DNA of 64,000 bases, from NCBI GenBank assembly GCA_964587815.1, contig CAZPMH010000004.1, positions 1 through 64,000 of the forward strand. The letters run 5' to 3'. Below are positions 35,016-43,110 of the stretch, piece after piece. The position numbers and the translations under genes are program-made. The notes under the pieces were generated by a model. That model did no database searches, was not told the DNA's origin, and worked only from the letters and a program-made list of their open reading frames with translations. Source of the stretch: UBA1672 sp964587815. Its GTDB lineage: Bacteria; Pseudomonadota; Alphaproteobacteria; Micavibrionales; Micavibrionaceae. The first letter of the stretch is position 1. Every line of letters starts with the position of its first letter.

Positions 35016-36269
35016 CTAATCCATATCCTTTAAAGTCGTCTCGATAATCTCCAACGCCTCATGCGCCTGTGCCTCCTGCAAAATGAGAGGAGGGGTGAGA
35101 CGAAGCGTCTCTTTACCCGCCTGCGTTGCCATCAGGCCATTTTTCTGTAAGCCGCCAAGCACCTTTTTAATGTCGAAAACCGTATCAACACCAATCATCA
35201 GGCCTTTACCGCGGATCTCCGTAATCTTGTTGGACTCGCGCTTAATTTTATCGAGGCCCTCAAACATGATTTTTGACACATGCTGAACGTTTTCGAGGAA
35301 TCCGTCTTGCATCATCTCTTCCATCACCGTCGCCGCTACTGCGCACGCCAACGGGTTGCCGCCGTATGTTGTGCCGTGCGTGCCGACCTCAATTGCCTTA
35401 CCGAACTTTCGCTTTGCGCCCATCGCACCGACAGGAAAGCCCGATCCCATGCCTTTCGCCCACGCCGCAATATCCGGCTCAACCGCAACTAAATTCTCGG
35501 GCACGCAAGGCTCACCCCGTGCACATTCGGGGCAACATTCAAACGCTTCATACGCATGCAAAACGCCGAGCCGCCCGAAACCCGCTTGAACTTCATCAAA
35601 AATCAGGCAGATATTATGTTCATCACACAACAAACGCAGCCCCATCAAAAATTCAGGCAGAGCAGGGGTAAGGCCACCTTCACCCTGAACAGGTTCAACA
35701 ATAATCGCTGCCGTCTTTTCGGAAACCAGTTCCTTGACGCTATCCAGATTGTTAAATTCCGCATAATGCACACCCGGCAAGTACGGCCCGAAAAACGGCT
35801 GAACATGTCGCTTTTCCGTCACACTGGCTGAACCGTACGTACGTCCGTGGAAAGAATTCCGAAACGCGATAATTTCGTTACACTCAGGGCCTTTTTCATC
35901 ATATGCCCATTTACGCGCACATTTTAGGGAGGCTTCAACGCTCTCCGTTCCGCTGTTGGAAAAATAAACCAGATCAAAACAACTGCTATCAACAATCAGC
36001 TTTGCCGCCTTCAACTTTTCCTGCGTCGCGTAAGACGCCTGACAGGTCATCATGCGCGCGGCCTGTGTGCTAATCGTCTCCAACACCTTCGGATGCGCAT
36101 GCCCAAGCGATGCCACCGCAATGCCCGCCGCAAAATCCAGATATTTTGTACCATCCGTGTCATAGGCATAAACGCCCTGACCATAATCCATCACCACAGG
36201 CTGAGACTTATACGTCTCCACCAAAACCGCTTCGGTTTCTCTGATAATCTCTTGTGCTGTATTACTCAT
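35016..36269 (-). CDS. argD: Acetylornithine aminotransferase with Cys-rich insertion
   Basis: 417-aa class III PLP aminotransferase making acetylornithine from acetylglutamate semialdehyde. Motifs: NSGTESVEASLKCARKWA, IFDEVQAGFGRLG and PLP lysine K272 in AAWAKGMGSGFPVGA. Between the DEVQ motif and the lysine there is an insertion of about 15 residues, AFECCPECARGEPCVPENL, with four cysteines (245, 246, 249, 255) not found in typical ArgD; a metal site is possible. Start overlaps the stop of the DUF805 gene (ATGA), implying translational coupling. Confidence 0.93.
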   Translation of the reverse strand: MSNTAQEIIRETEAVLVETYKSQPVVMDYGQGVYAYDTDGTKYLDFAAGIAVASLGHAHPKVLETISTQAARMMTCQASYATQEKLKAAKLIVDSSCFDLVYFSNSGTESVEASLKCARKWAYDEKGPECNEIIAFRNSFHGRTYGSASVTEKRHVQPFFGPYLPGVHYAEFNNLDSVKELVSEKTAAIIVEPVQGEGGLTPALPEFLMGLRLLCDEHNICLIFDEVQAGFGRLGVLHAYEAFECCPECARGEPCVPENLVAVEPDIAAWAKGMGSGFPVGAMGAKRKFGKAIEVGTHGTTYGGNPLACAVAATVMEEMMQDGFLENVQHVSKIMFEGLDKIKRESNKITEIRGKGLMIGVDTVFDIKKVLGGLQKNGLMATQAGKETLRLTPPLILQEAQAHEALEIIETTLKDMD

Positions 36270-36853
36270 CTCTGTCTCCCTTGGACGTCAACTTGATCAA
36301 AATTACTATATGTTTTTTTGCTTTTGTAGTGTAAGGCACTTGCCTTATTTGCCTCCTCAGCCACTTCTCTAGAATATGATGGTATGTCGCTATTAAAATT
36401 CAAACCAATAGGCGGGTAGCCATACTCATTTTCGTAAGGGTTACCTGCTTTGAAAATCAATAAAAACAAGATGATAATCTCAAAGATTGTAACCAAAAGC
36501 CCTAACCCTATAAGCATATTAGCATTGTCCTCAACGTATCTCGCAAAATCTGCTTCGAAACCAGAAAGTGCGTATAAAGACGGGACATTAATTGATAAAG
36601 TTAGAAGAAAACTAAAAAACAGATATGAAACTAAAACCTTAAATATAGTTTTGTTATCAAAATCAAAATCATGCGCCCGCTTTATGGCAGCTAAAATCAA
36701 ATTTAAATAAGCTGGAATGACAACCAAATAGTAAAACAATGAGATATCAATATAGCCAGCAACCCAAATAATACCGAAATAAACAATTGTAAGTATCAAA
36801 AATTGAAACCTATTCATTCTTCCTGTCTTAATGCTGAAAATGCTCCAATCCAT
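36266..36853 (-). CDS. DUF805-family membrane protein
   Basis: 195 aa with about four hydrophobic helices. DUF805 hallmarks are GRMNRFQFL after the start, AAIKRAHDFDFDN between helices 2 and 3, and KAGNPYENEYGYPP after the last helix, followed by a soluble tail of about 45 residues. Function of the family is unknown. The gene is visibly richer in A+T than its arginine-gene neighbours and shares a 4-bp ATGA overlap with argD, so it is translationally coupled although unrelated to arginine synthesis. Possible late insertion into the operon. Confidence 0.85.
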   Translation of the reverse strand: MDWSIFSIKTGRMNRFQFLILTIVYFGIIWVAGYIDISLFYYLVVIPAYLNLILAAIKRAHDFDFDNKTIFKVLVSYLFFSFLLTLSINVPSLYALSGFEADFARYVEDNANMLIGLGLLVTIFEIIILFLLIFKAGNPYENEYGYPPIGLNFNSDIPSYSREVAEEANKASALHYKSKKTYSNFDQVDVQGRQR

Positions 36854-36862
36854 GTGAAAAGT

Positions 36863-37600
36863 TTAAACCTCTATACCAAATTCTTCGGGGTCGACTTTTG
36901 ACATCGCGACCGCAACCTCCATGGCGATTACGCCTGCAACAGTCGGGGGAATAACCGTCTTTCCGTTAATGATGGCTTTTTGCATCGTCGTCGCCAGCAA
37001 AATTGGCCACTCAAGCGGGGAGTCGCAATAATCACTCAACAAAGCCTCCGTGCCGTGCCATAAATTCTCAATATAGCCCTGCGGCGTATCCGCCGTTGAG
37101 GCATGCTTTTCAGGCACACGCGGCACGCCGAACTGATCCGTCCCAACTGTTTTTGAACTGTGAGAGAAAATATCAAACAAATCAGGTAACTCACCTCCAG
37201 CTTGCTGCACGCCCGAGGCAACAATATTCCACACCGAAAGCGGGGACTCCGCCAAGGGCTTATTAAGCATGTCGCCAAAGAAATATCGCTTCCCGTCCTC
37301 TGCCTTGCCGGAAATAAAAACCGTTTCAGGGTCTAAATTATTCTTCTCAATAATCTCCCTGCGGATCGCCATCTGGCACGCAAAGCCCGTCAACGCCGCC
37401 AAAACCGTGATGTAGGTTTCAATATGCATGCCGCGCTCATCTTTCAGCGCCTGAATAAAGCGCACAAACACGTCATCCGCACCCGTTATGATGCCGGCAT
37501 AGGGGTTGGTCTCTTTTTCCTTTTCGACTTTTGCCAAAATTCTTTCATCGACAAGGCCGCTATGTTCTGGCTGTTCGTCGCTTACAGTTTCTTCGCTCAC
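36863..37600 (-). CDS. Unknown soluble protein in the arginine operon
   Basis: 245-aa protein, GTG start one base from the argB stop, GGGAGG upstream. Helical, with DVFVRFIQALKDERGMHIET and TYITVLAALTGFACQMAIRR early and TVIPPTVAGVIAMEVAVAMS near the end; two moderately hydrophobic helices but no clear membrane anchor. No catalytic motif or family recognised. Tight spacing places it firmly in the arg transcription unit. Confidence 0.75.
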   Translation of the reverse strand: MSEETVSDEQPEHSGLVDERILAKVEKEKETNPYAGIITGADDVFVRFIQALKDERGMHIETYITVLAALTGFACQMAIRREIIEKNNLDPETVFISGKAEDGKRYFFGDMLNKPLAESPLSVWNIVASGVQQAGGELPDLFDIFSHSSKTVGTDQFGVPRVPEKHASTADTPQGYIENLWHGTEALLSDYCDSPLEWPILLATTMQKAIINGKTVIPPTVAGVIAMEVAVAMSKVDPEEFGIEV

Positions 37601-37601
37601 A

Positions 37602-38528
37602 CTAACCTGCGCCTCCCGCCGCTTTTGAACCGATCATCTTTTGAATGTTCATCTCATTCTCATAATTTTCTTTTTCGTCCGCGCGCAGAACCATCGTGCC
37701 CGGCCCGACAGATTCCAAAATTTCCTCATGCAGCGCGTGCTGACGCAACCCGTTAATAAGGTGGATGCGCTTAACCCCATTATGCAGGGCGGTCAGGCAA
37801 TTTTCCATCTTTACCTGCATGCCATCGGTCACCGTACCATCCGCTATCAGGTTCGGAATATCCTCGCCCGTAATCATCAGCGCGGTTTCATCGCCGATTT
37901 TCACGCCGTCCACATTGCTCATGAAAATCAACTTATCCGCGCGCAAGCCCGAGGCAAGCTGCGTCGCAATCGTATCAGCATTGATGTTGCACAAATCACC
38001 ATCTTTCGTAATCGCCAAACATGGGCAGGCAATAAAGCTGGTGATTTTCATCTGCCGCAAAACGGGGCGCGTATGCACATGGGCAATATCGCCGACATAG
38101 CCGAAATCAATCGGGTCTTTATCGCGCAAATGCACATCCATCCAATCCGCGGGCACGGCGTTAAAGCTAAGCCCCTCAAGGTTGGAACGTTGCATCTCCT
38201 GATAGATATCAAGCGATAAGTCACCGCCAATCACCTCACGCATCACCTGAATGGTTTCCGCATCCGTAATGCGCCGCCCTTCATGCTTTTTAATCTCAAG
38301 GCCGCGCGCCTCCATCGCCTCATCAATCGCGTGCCCGCCGCCATAGATCAGAATAATCTTAATCCCCTGCAGGGTCAGCGCACGAATATCAGCGATCAAA
38401 TTATGCCGCGCCTCTTCATTTTCGATCACACTGCCGCTGGCCTTGACCACAAACAGTGCATCGCGAAACTTACTTTCGTAAAACGCATTGATAAAAAATT
38501 CGGGGAGTGTATTGCTTTTATTCATCAT
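37602..38528 (-). CDS. argB: Acetylglutamate kinase, divergent
   Basis: 308-aa amino-acid-kinase-fold protein phosphorylating N-acetylglutamate. Homology is clear: IILIYGGGHAIDEAMEARGL aligns with the HGGGPQI loop, GRRITDAETIQVMREVIGG, CNINADTIATQLASGLRADK and IFMSNVDGV. Differences from standard ArgB include GGGH in place of GGGP, ASG in place of the first GGN loop, TDGMQVKME in place of GGMIPKVE, and a C-terminal extension of about 30 residues (KENYENEMNIQKMIGSK). AAGGAT lies before tandem ATGs (38528, 38525). Context between argC and argD supports the assignment, but kinetics or regulation may differ. Confidence 0.85.
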   Translation of the reverse strand: MMNKSNTLPEFFINAFYESKFRDALFVVKASGSVIENEEARHNLIADIRALTLQGIKIILIYGGGHAIDEAMEARGLEIKKHEGRRITDAETIQVMREVIGGDLSLDIYQEMQRSNLEGLSFNAVPADWMDVHLRDKDPIDFGYVGDIAHVHTRPVLRQMKITSFIACPCLAITKDGDLCNINADTIATQLASGLRADKLIFMSNVDGVKIGDETALMITGEDIPNLIADGTVTDGMQVKMENCLTALHNGVKRIHLINGLRQHALHEEILESVGPGTMVLRADEKENYENEMNIQKMIGSKAAGGAG

Positions 38529-38537
38529 CTTTCATCC

Positions 38538-39527
38538 TTATGGATAGACAGGGCTGAGGTTCAGCAGCCCGTCAGTCTCGTCATATCCGCATACTATATT
38601 CATATTCTGCACCGCACAGCCCGATGCACCCTTCACCAAATTATCTAGCGCGCCCTGCACGATGTAGCTTGTGTCATCGGTCTGCCCGAATTTCAGGTCA
38701 ACGAAATTCGACCCCGCAACATTCGCCAGTGCAACTTCATCTTGCAACCGTACAAACGGCATATCCTGATAAAACACGGAGGAGGAAACATCCTTATCCG
38801 TCCGCACAAAGGCCGTGGCAAAAATACCGCGAGTAAACGGCCCTGATGTCGGCACAAAGTTGAGCTGCTCTTCTTTGATCTTTGCTGTCACACAAATCTC
38901 GGCCATATGCCTGTGCTTATTAATATTATAGCTTTTCATATTATGGTTTCGCACAGGGTGATGCGTGCCTGCGCTCGCCGATTTTCCTGACCCGCTCGAG
39001 CCTGTCACTGCCATAATATCCGCGCTTTCAATCGCGCCCGCAAACGGATACAGCATCATTTGAGACAGCAAGGCAAAGCAACCCGGGTTCGCGATTAGCT
39101 CCGCGCTTTTAATCGCATCATGCCCCGTAATTTCAGGCAGGCCGTAAACGCTCTTTGCCAAAATCTCATCATATTTATGCGGCGTGTCGTAATACCGCTC
39201 ATAAATTGCCTTATCCTTCAAACGGAAATCCGCAGACAGGTCGATAATCTTCACTTTACCGAACAATCCCGCCACCGTATCCTGCGCGGTTTTATGCGGC
39301 AGGCAAAGGAAAACAACATCGCTATCCTCTGCAATTATATCCAGATCAGGGTTCGAAATCCGCACATCAACATGCGCCAAGTGCGGGTAGAGCGCACCAA
39401 TCGGCTCGCCCGCATTTTGCCGCGAGGTCACATGCGCAATCTCCACTTTCGGATGCGCAAGAAGAAGCCGTAAAAGCTCAAGGCCCGTATAGCCCGTTAT
39501 GCCGATAATTGATACGCGTGTAGCCAT
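38538..39527 (-). CDS. argC: N-acetyl-gamma-glutamyl-phosphate reductase
   Basis: 329-aa NADP-dependent reductase. Start set at ATG 39527 (MATRVSIIGITGYTGLELLR) with GGTGA upstream; it lies 31 bp inside the 3' end of the P-loop gene. The nucleotide loop is IGITGYTGLE, the active-site cysteine lies in NPGCFALLSQMMLYPF, and GSSGSGKSASAGTHHPVRNH is the family substrate-binding region. Full length. Confidence 0.95.
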   Translation of the reverse strand: MATRVSIIGITGYTGLELLRLLLAHPKVEIAHVTSRQNAGEPIGALYPHLAHVDVRISNPDLDIIAEDSDVVFLCLPHKTAQDTVAGLFGKVKIIDLSADFRLKDKAIYERYYDTPHKYDEILAKSVYGLPEITGHDAIKSAELIANPGCFALLSQMMLYPFAGAIESADIMAVTGSSGSGKSASAGTHHPVRNHNMKSYNINKHRHMAEICVTAKIKEEQLNFVPTSGPFTRGIFATAFVRTDKDVSSSVFYQDMPFVRLQDEVALANVAGSNFVDLKFGQTDDTSYIVQGALDNLVKGASGCAVQNMNIVCGYDETDGLLNLSPVYP

Positions 39528-40561
39528 CTTGAAATCACCAAATCCATCCATTCCGTCGTCGGGTTAAAGGCGTTATAGACAATAACGTCCAACTCGTCTC
39601 GAATAATGCCTTTACCCACATCATTATCCGTCACAGGCCCGCTGATCACATCAATCGGCACGCCGATATCCGCACATCCGCGCGCTAAGCCAAGCGCACC
39701 CACAGGATCGCCTGCACAGCCAATATGAAGACGTACATTCTTACTAATCTCAGGCGTTTTAAGGATCGCGTCCACACCGTATTTGCCCATCAGCCCGTCA
39801 CCAAATTCAATAATAATTGCATCGGGGTTATCTTGGCTCAGATATTCCAGCGCGCCGCGTGTCATCTCTGCCGCGCTCTCATCATCAATATTCGCCGTGG
39901 AGGCAATGCCGCAATCGACAAAAGACACCGCATTATAAACGCCGTAATCCTGCATTTTATACAGATCACGCATCGCACCAACACCCGTCAGCTTCGCGCC
40001 CGCCAGCCGCATGCCCATCCGCGTGAGTGTCTTGATAATCTCACTCGCAACCGTGGTCTTGCCACTATCCATACTTGTACCTGTCACGATAATCAGCGGA
40101 ATCGTACTTTTCATACTCTTCTGCGGCGCGTAAATCGCGGCTTGTCCGATATTCAGAAATTTCCCGTCACGCTGAATGCCGCCCAAAATGCGAATCCGCA
40201 AAGGCTCACCGACTTCTTTCGTGTTTGCAGACGTACATACCCCCGCAACACCACCGAAATTCAGCAAATGAATAATATCACCGGCCTTGAGGGAGGAGGG
40301 TAAATGCCCGACAAAGCCCTTCAACGCCATCCGCTGACCCAAGGCAACCGCAATCGTATCGCCTTTCTTCAGCTTCGACATGCGGCCTGAGGGTAACTCC
40401 ATTTCATTATAAATGGATTTATCTTCCAAAACCTCCGCGGCTAAAACCGTGCCCATCTCACAGGGTAGGGCAACGCTGGGGTCGTCCTCAATGGTTTCAA
40501 TGTGGGAAAGCTCTAAATTCCGCGTAATAGAGCTGATCTTATCAATTAAAATTTCAGTCAT
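39497..40561 (-). CDS. P-loop NTPase at the head of the arginine operon
   Basis: 354-aa protein. The N-terminal half (about 1-150) looks beta-rich (KGDTIAVALGQRMALKGFVG, HLLNFGGVAGVC). The C-terminal half is a P-loop domain with Walker A IVTGTSMDSGKTT and a switch-like DAIIIEFGDGLMGKYGVDA, reminiscent of the BioD/MobB/DUF1611 group. It overlaps argC by 31 bp and is first in the operon. No arginine enzyme is assigned to this fold, and no argA or argJ is seen in the window. Its role is unknown; a link to glutamate acylation is only a hypothesis. Confidence 0.78.
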   Translation of the reverse strand: MTEILIDKISSITRNLELSHIETIEDDPSVALPCEMGTVLAAEVLEDKSIYNEMELPSGRMSKLKKGDTIAVALGQRMALKGFVGHLPSSLKAGDIIHLLNFGGVAGVCTSANTKEVGEPLRIRILGGIQRDGKFLNIGQAAIYAPQKSMKSTIPLIIVTGTSMDSGKTTVASEIIKTLTRMGMRLAGAKLTGVGAMRDLYKMQDYGVYNAVSFVDCGIASTANIDDESAAEMTRGALEYLSQDNPDAIIIEFGDGLMGKYGVDAILKTPEISKNVRLHIGCAGDPVGALGLARGCADIGVPIDVISGPVTDNDVGKGIIRDELDVIVYNAFNPTTEWMDLVISRWLHAYQLSA

Positions 40562-40665
40562 GATTTTTTATCTTTTTGTTCATAATAAAATGGCGCAATC
40601 AAAGCCAATAAGCAATTGGTTTTTAAGGAAATCTAATAATCGGGAAAAGGGAAAATGACAAAGCA

Positions 40666-40724
40666 TGCACAAACCGCGCGAGAAATAGAATTCCTAGCGT
40701 GTTCGTCGTCGTAGTGTTTGTGCA
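40666..40724. repeat. 9-bp inverted repeat upstream of the arginine operon
   Basis: TGCACAAAC (40666-40674) and GTTTGTGCA (40716-40724) form a perfect inverted repeat with a 41-bp spacer, between the likely promoter (40745-40774) and the start of the P-loop gene. Could be a regulator-binding pair or an RNA stem in the leader. Confidence 0.5.
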
Positions 40725-40744
40725 CTTGTTTTATACATAGTTGA

Positions 40745-40774
40745 TCTAAACCATATTTTTGACGCGCCTGTCAA
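40745..40774 (-). promoter_or_regulatory. Putative promoter of the P-loop/argCB... operon
   Basis: Minus strand TTGACA (40774-40769; perfect -35), 18-bp spacer, TTTAGA (40750-40745). Leaves a leader of about 180 nt. Found by eye. Confidence 0.4.
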
Positions 40775-40794
40775 TGACTTAATACATCCGCCTC

Positions 40795-41991
40795 TTAACT
40801 TTTAATCGGCAAACATTTCTCGACCATCCGCGCCCAATATTCAATGCCGATCGGAATCAGGTCATCATTAAAATCATACGCCGCATTATGCAGCCCCTGA
40901 GAGCAGGGATGACTCGGCTCATTAATAACCGCTTGACCGATTTTTACATAAGCCCCGGGAACGTGCTGAAGAAATGCTCCGAAATCCTCTCCACCCATCG
41001 ATGGCTTTGCATCCGTAATCACCATAAGATCACCTACAAAATCGGTTGCGACGTCAACGCAAATTCGAGAATGCTCAGGGTCATTCACCGTTGGTTCCGT
41101 GCGGTTTTCGTAAATACAGCTGACCTGCGCTCGATGCGCGCCTGCAATTTTCTGTGTAATGCCCTTAATGCGTTCTTCAATTTTTTTACGCAGCTCTTTG
41201 GAATAGGTGCGCACCGTACCGCTGAACGTCGCACAACCAGGCGTAACATTAAACGCACCAATACCGCCCTGAATGTTTGTTACACTCAAAACCGCAGGGT
41301 CAAACGGGTCGACCTCACGGCTGATAATATTCTGCAATGCGCTGATCATTTCACACGCAATCACAATCGGGTCAACGAACGTATGCGGCTTTGACGCGTG
41401 CCCGCCTTTCCCTTCAACACGGACTTCGAAATAATCAACCGCCGCCATACTGGGGCCCTCATTAATCTCGAAATAGCCCAAAGGCGCATACGGCCAGTTA
41501 TGCATCGCATACATCGCATCACACGGGAAGCGCTCCAATATACCGTCTGCTAGCATTGCAAACGCACCTTCCCCGCTCTCCTCGGCAGGTTGAAATATCA
41601 GATGCACCGTGCCGTCAAAATCATTATGCGCCTTTAAATGCTTCGCTGCGCCCAACAAAACAGCCGTATGCCCGTCATGCCCGCACCCGTGCATTTTCCC
41701 TTCCGTCAATGACATCCAGTCCTTATTCGGCTCCTCATAGATATCGAGAGCATCCATGTCCGCACGCAAACCAATCGCCTTACCGCTCTTGGTGCTTTTA
41801 CCTTCAATCGTCGCAACAATCCCTGTAAAGCCGATACCGCGCTCAAACGGAATATCCCACTCAGTCAGCTTTTCCGCCACCAGATCAGTCGCAAAATTCT
41901 CCTCGAAAGACGTTTGCGGGTGCTGGTGCATCTCGCGACGATATTCCGTGAACTCTTCCTTTAAATCCTGAATGCTGTCTCTTACGCTCAT
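40795..41991 (-). CDS. M20-family amidohydrolase
   Basis: 398-aa zinc-dependent amidohydrolase of the hippurate / N-acyl-amino-acid hydrolase group. Metal-site motifs: GLRADMDALDI, HGCGHDGHTAVLLGAAKHL, FQPAEESGEGAFAML and a dimerisation lid between. Cytoplasmic. AGAGAG precedes the ATG. Between the arg operon and yejE; it could act on imported acylated peptides or, less likely, as acetylornithine deacetylase. Substrate unknown. Confidence 0.9.
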   Translation of the reverse strand: MSVRDSIQDLKEEFTEYRREMHQHPQTSFEENFATDLVAEKLTEWDIPFERGIGFTGIVATIEGKSTKSGKAIGLRADMDALDIYEEPNKDWMSLTEGKMHGCGHDGHTAVLLGAAKHLKAHNDFDGTVHLIFQPAEESGEGAFAMLADGILERFPCDAMYAMHNWPYAPLGYFEINEGPSMAAVDYFEVRVEGKGGHASKPHTFVDPIVIACEMISALQNIISREVDPFDPAVLSVTNIQGGIGAFNVTPGCATFSGTVRTYSKELRKKIEERIKGITQKIAGAHRAQVSCIYENRTEPTVNDPEHSRICVDVATDFVGDLMVITDAKPSMGGEDFGAFLQHVPGAYVKIGQAVINEPSHPCSQGLHNAAYDFNDDLIPIGIEYWARMVEKCLPIKS

Positions 41992-42033
41992 TAAACTCTC
42001 TACTTCATTGAAATAATTAGTGTATTTATCATT

Positions 42034-43071
42034 CTACATGACTGTCTTGCGCGGATCAAATGCATCTCGCACTGCCTCACCAATAAAGGTCAGCAATGTA
42101 AGCATGACCGCCAACGACATAAACGCGGCAATCCCCAACCACGGCGCTTGCAAATTATCTTTACCCTGTTTCAGCAACTCTCCCAAAGACGGGCTGCCCG
42201 GCGGCATCCCAAGCCCCAGAAAGTCCAGCGCAGTTAATGATGTAATCGACGCGGTTAAGATAAACGGCATAAACGTCACCGTCGCTACCATCGCATTCGG
42301 CAACACGTGCCGCCACATAATCACAGGGTTCGAAATACCAAGCGCAGAGGCCGCGCGTACATAATCAAAGTTTCGCGCCCTTAAAAATTCCGCGCGCACA
42401 ACATCCACCAATTTCAGCCACGAAAACAACAAAAGGATCAGAAGAAGGATCCAAAACCCCGGCCTGAAAATGGAGGCGAAAATAATCAAAATATACAGCT
42501 TGGGCAGACTCGACCAAATCTCGACAATGCGTTGCATGATCAAATCAATCCAGCCGCCGTAATACCCCTGTATCGCACCGGCCGTCACGCCGATAACCGA
42601 ACTCACCAAGGTTAAAATCAGCCCGAAAATAACCGACAGGCGAAACCCGTAAATCACACGCGCCGCAACATCGCGCCCCTGATCATCCGTACCCAACCAG
42701 TTTTCACCGTCAGGTGGGGTCGGCGCTGGCTTGCTTAAATTATAATTAATCGTATCGTACGAATAGGGAATTAGCGGCCAGATCATCCATCCCTCGCCAT
42801 CCTCAATAATCAAATCCTGTACGAATTCATCGCGATATTCGGTCTCGGTTTCAAAATCACCGCCAAAGGTCGTCTCAGGATAGGCTGCGGCAAACGGAAA
42901 GTAATACTGCCCCTGATACTGCACCATCAGCGGCTTGTCATTGGCAATCAATTCTGCGCTTAACGCAAACACCAACATCACCGCAAAAATCCAAAAACTC
43001 CAATACCCGCGCTTATTCGCACGGAATTGTGCCAGACGTCTTTTGGTAATGGGCGTGAGATTCAATTTCAT
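42034..43071 (-). CDS. yejE: Yej-type peptide ABC transporter permease
   Basis: 345-aa permease. Start placed at ATG 43071 because LTPITKRRLAQFRANKRGYW aligns with the N-terminus of E. coli YejE; an upstream TTG gives 11 extra residues with no homology. One N-terminal helix, a long periplasmic loop with SELIANDKPLMVQYQGQYYF, ENWLGTDDQGRDVAARVIYG, then five helices and the EAA loop HVLPNAMVATVTFMPFIL. Ends EAVRDAFDPRK as in YejE. 39 bp downstream of the MFS gene. Confidence 0.93.
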   Translation of the reverse strand: MKLNLTPITKRRLAQFRANKRGYWSFWIFAVMLVFALSAELIANDKPLMVQYQGQYYFPFAAAYPETTFGGDFETETEYRDEFVQDLIIEDGEGWMIWPLIPYSYDTINYNLSKPAPTPPDGENWLGTDDQGRDVAARVIYGFRLSVIFGLILTLVSSVIGVTAGAIQGYYGGWIDLIMQRIVEIWSSLPKLYILIIFASIFRPGFWILLLILLLFSWLKLVDVVRAEFLRARNFDYVRAASALGISNPVIMWRHVLPNAMVATVTFMPFILTASITSLTALDFLGLGMPPGSPSLGELLKQGKDNLQAPWLGIAAFMSLAVMLTLLTFIGEAVRDAFDPRKTVM

Positions 43072-43110
43072 ACCAAAACTATAGGCGAGAACGCGCGCAA
43101 TCAAAACCCC

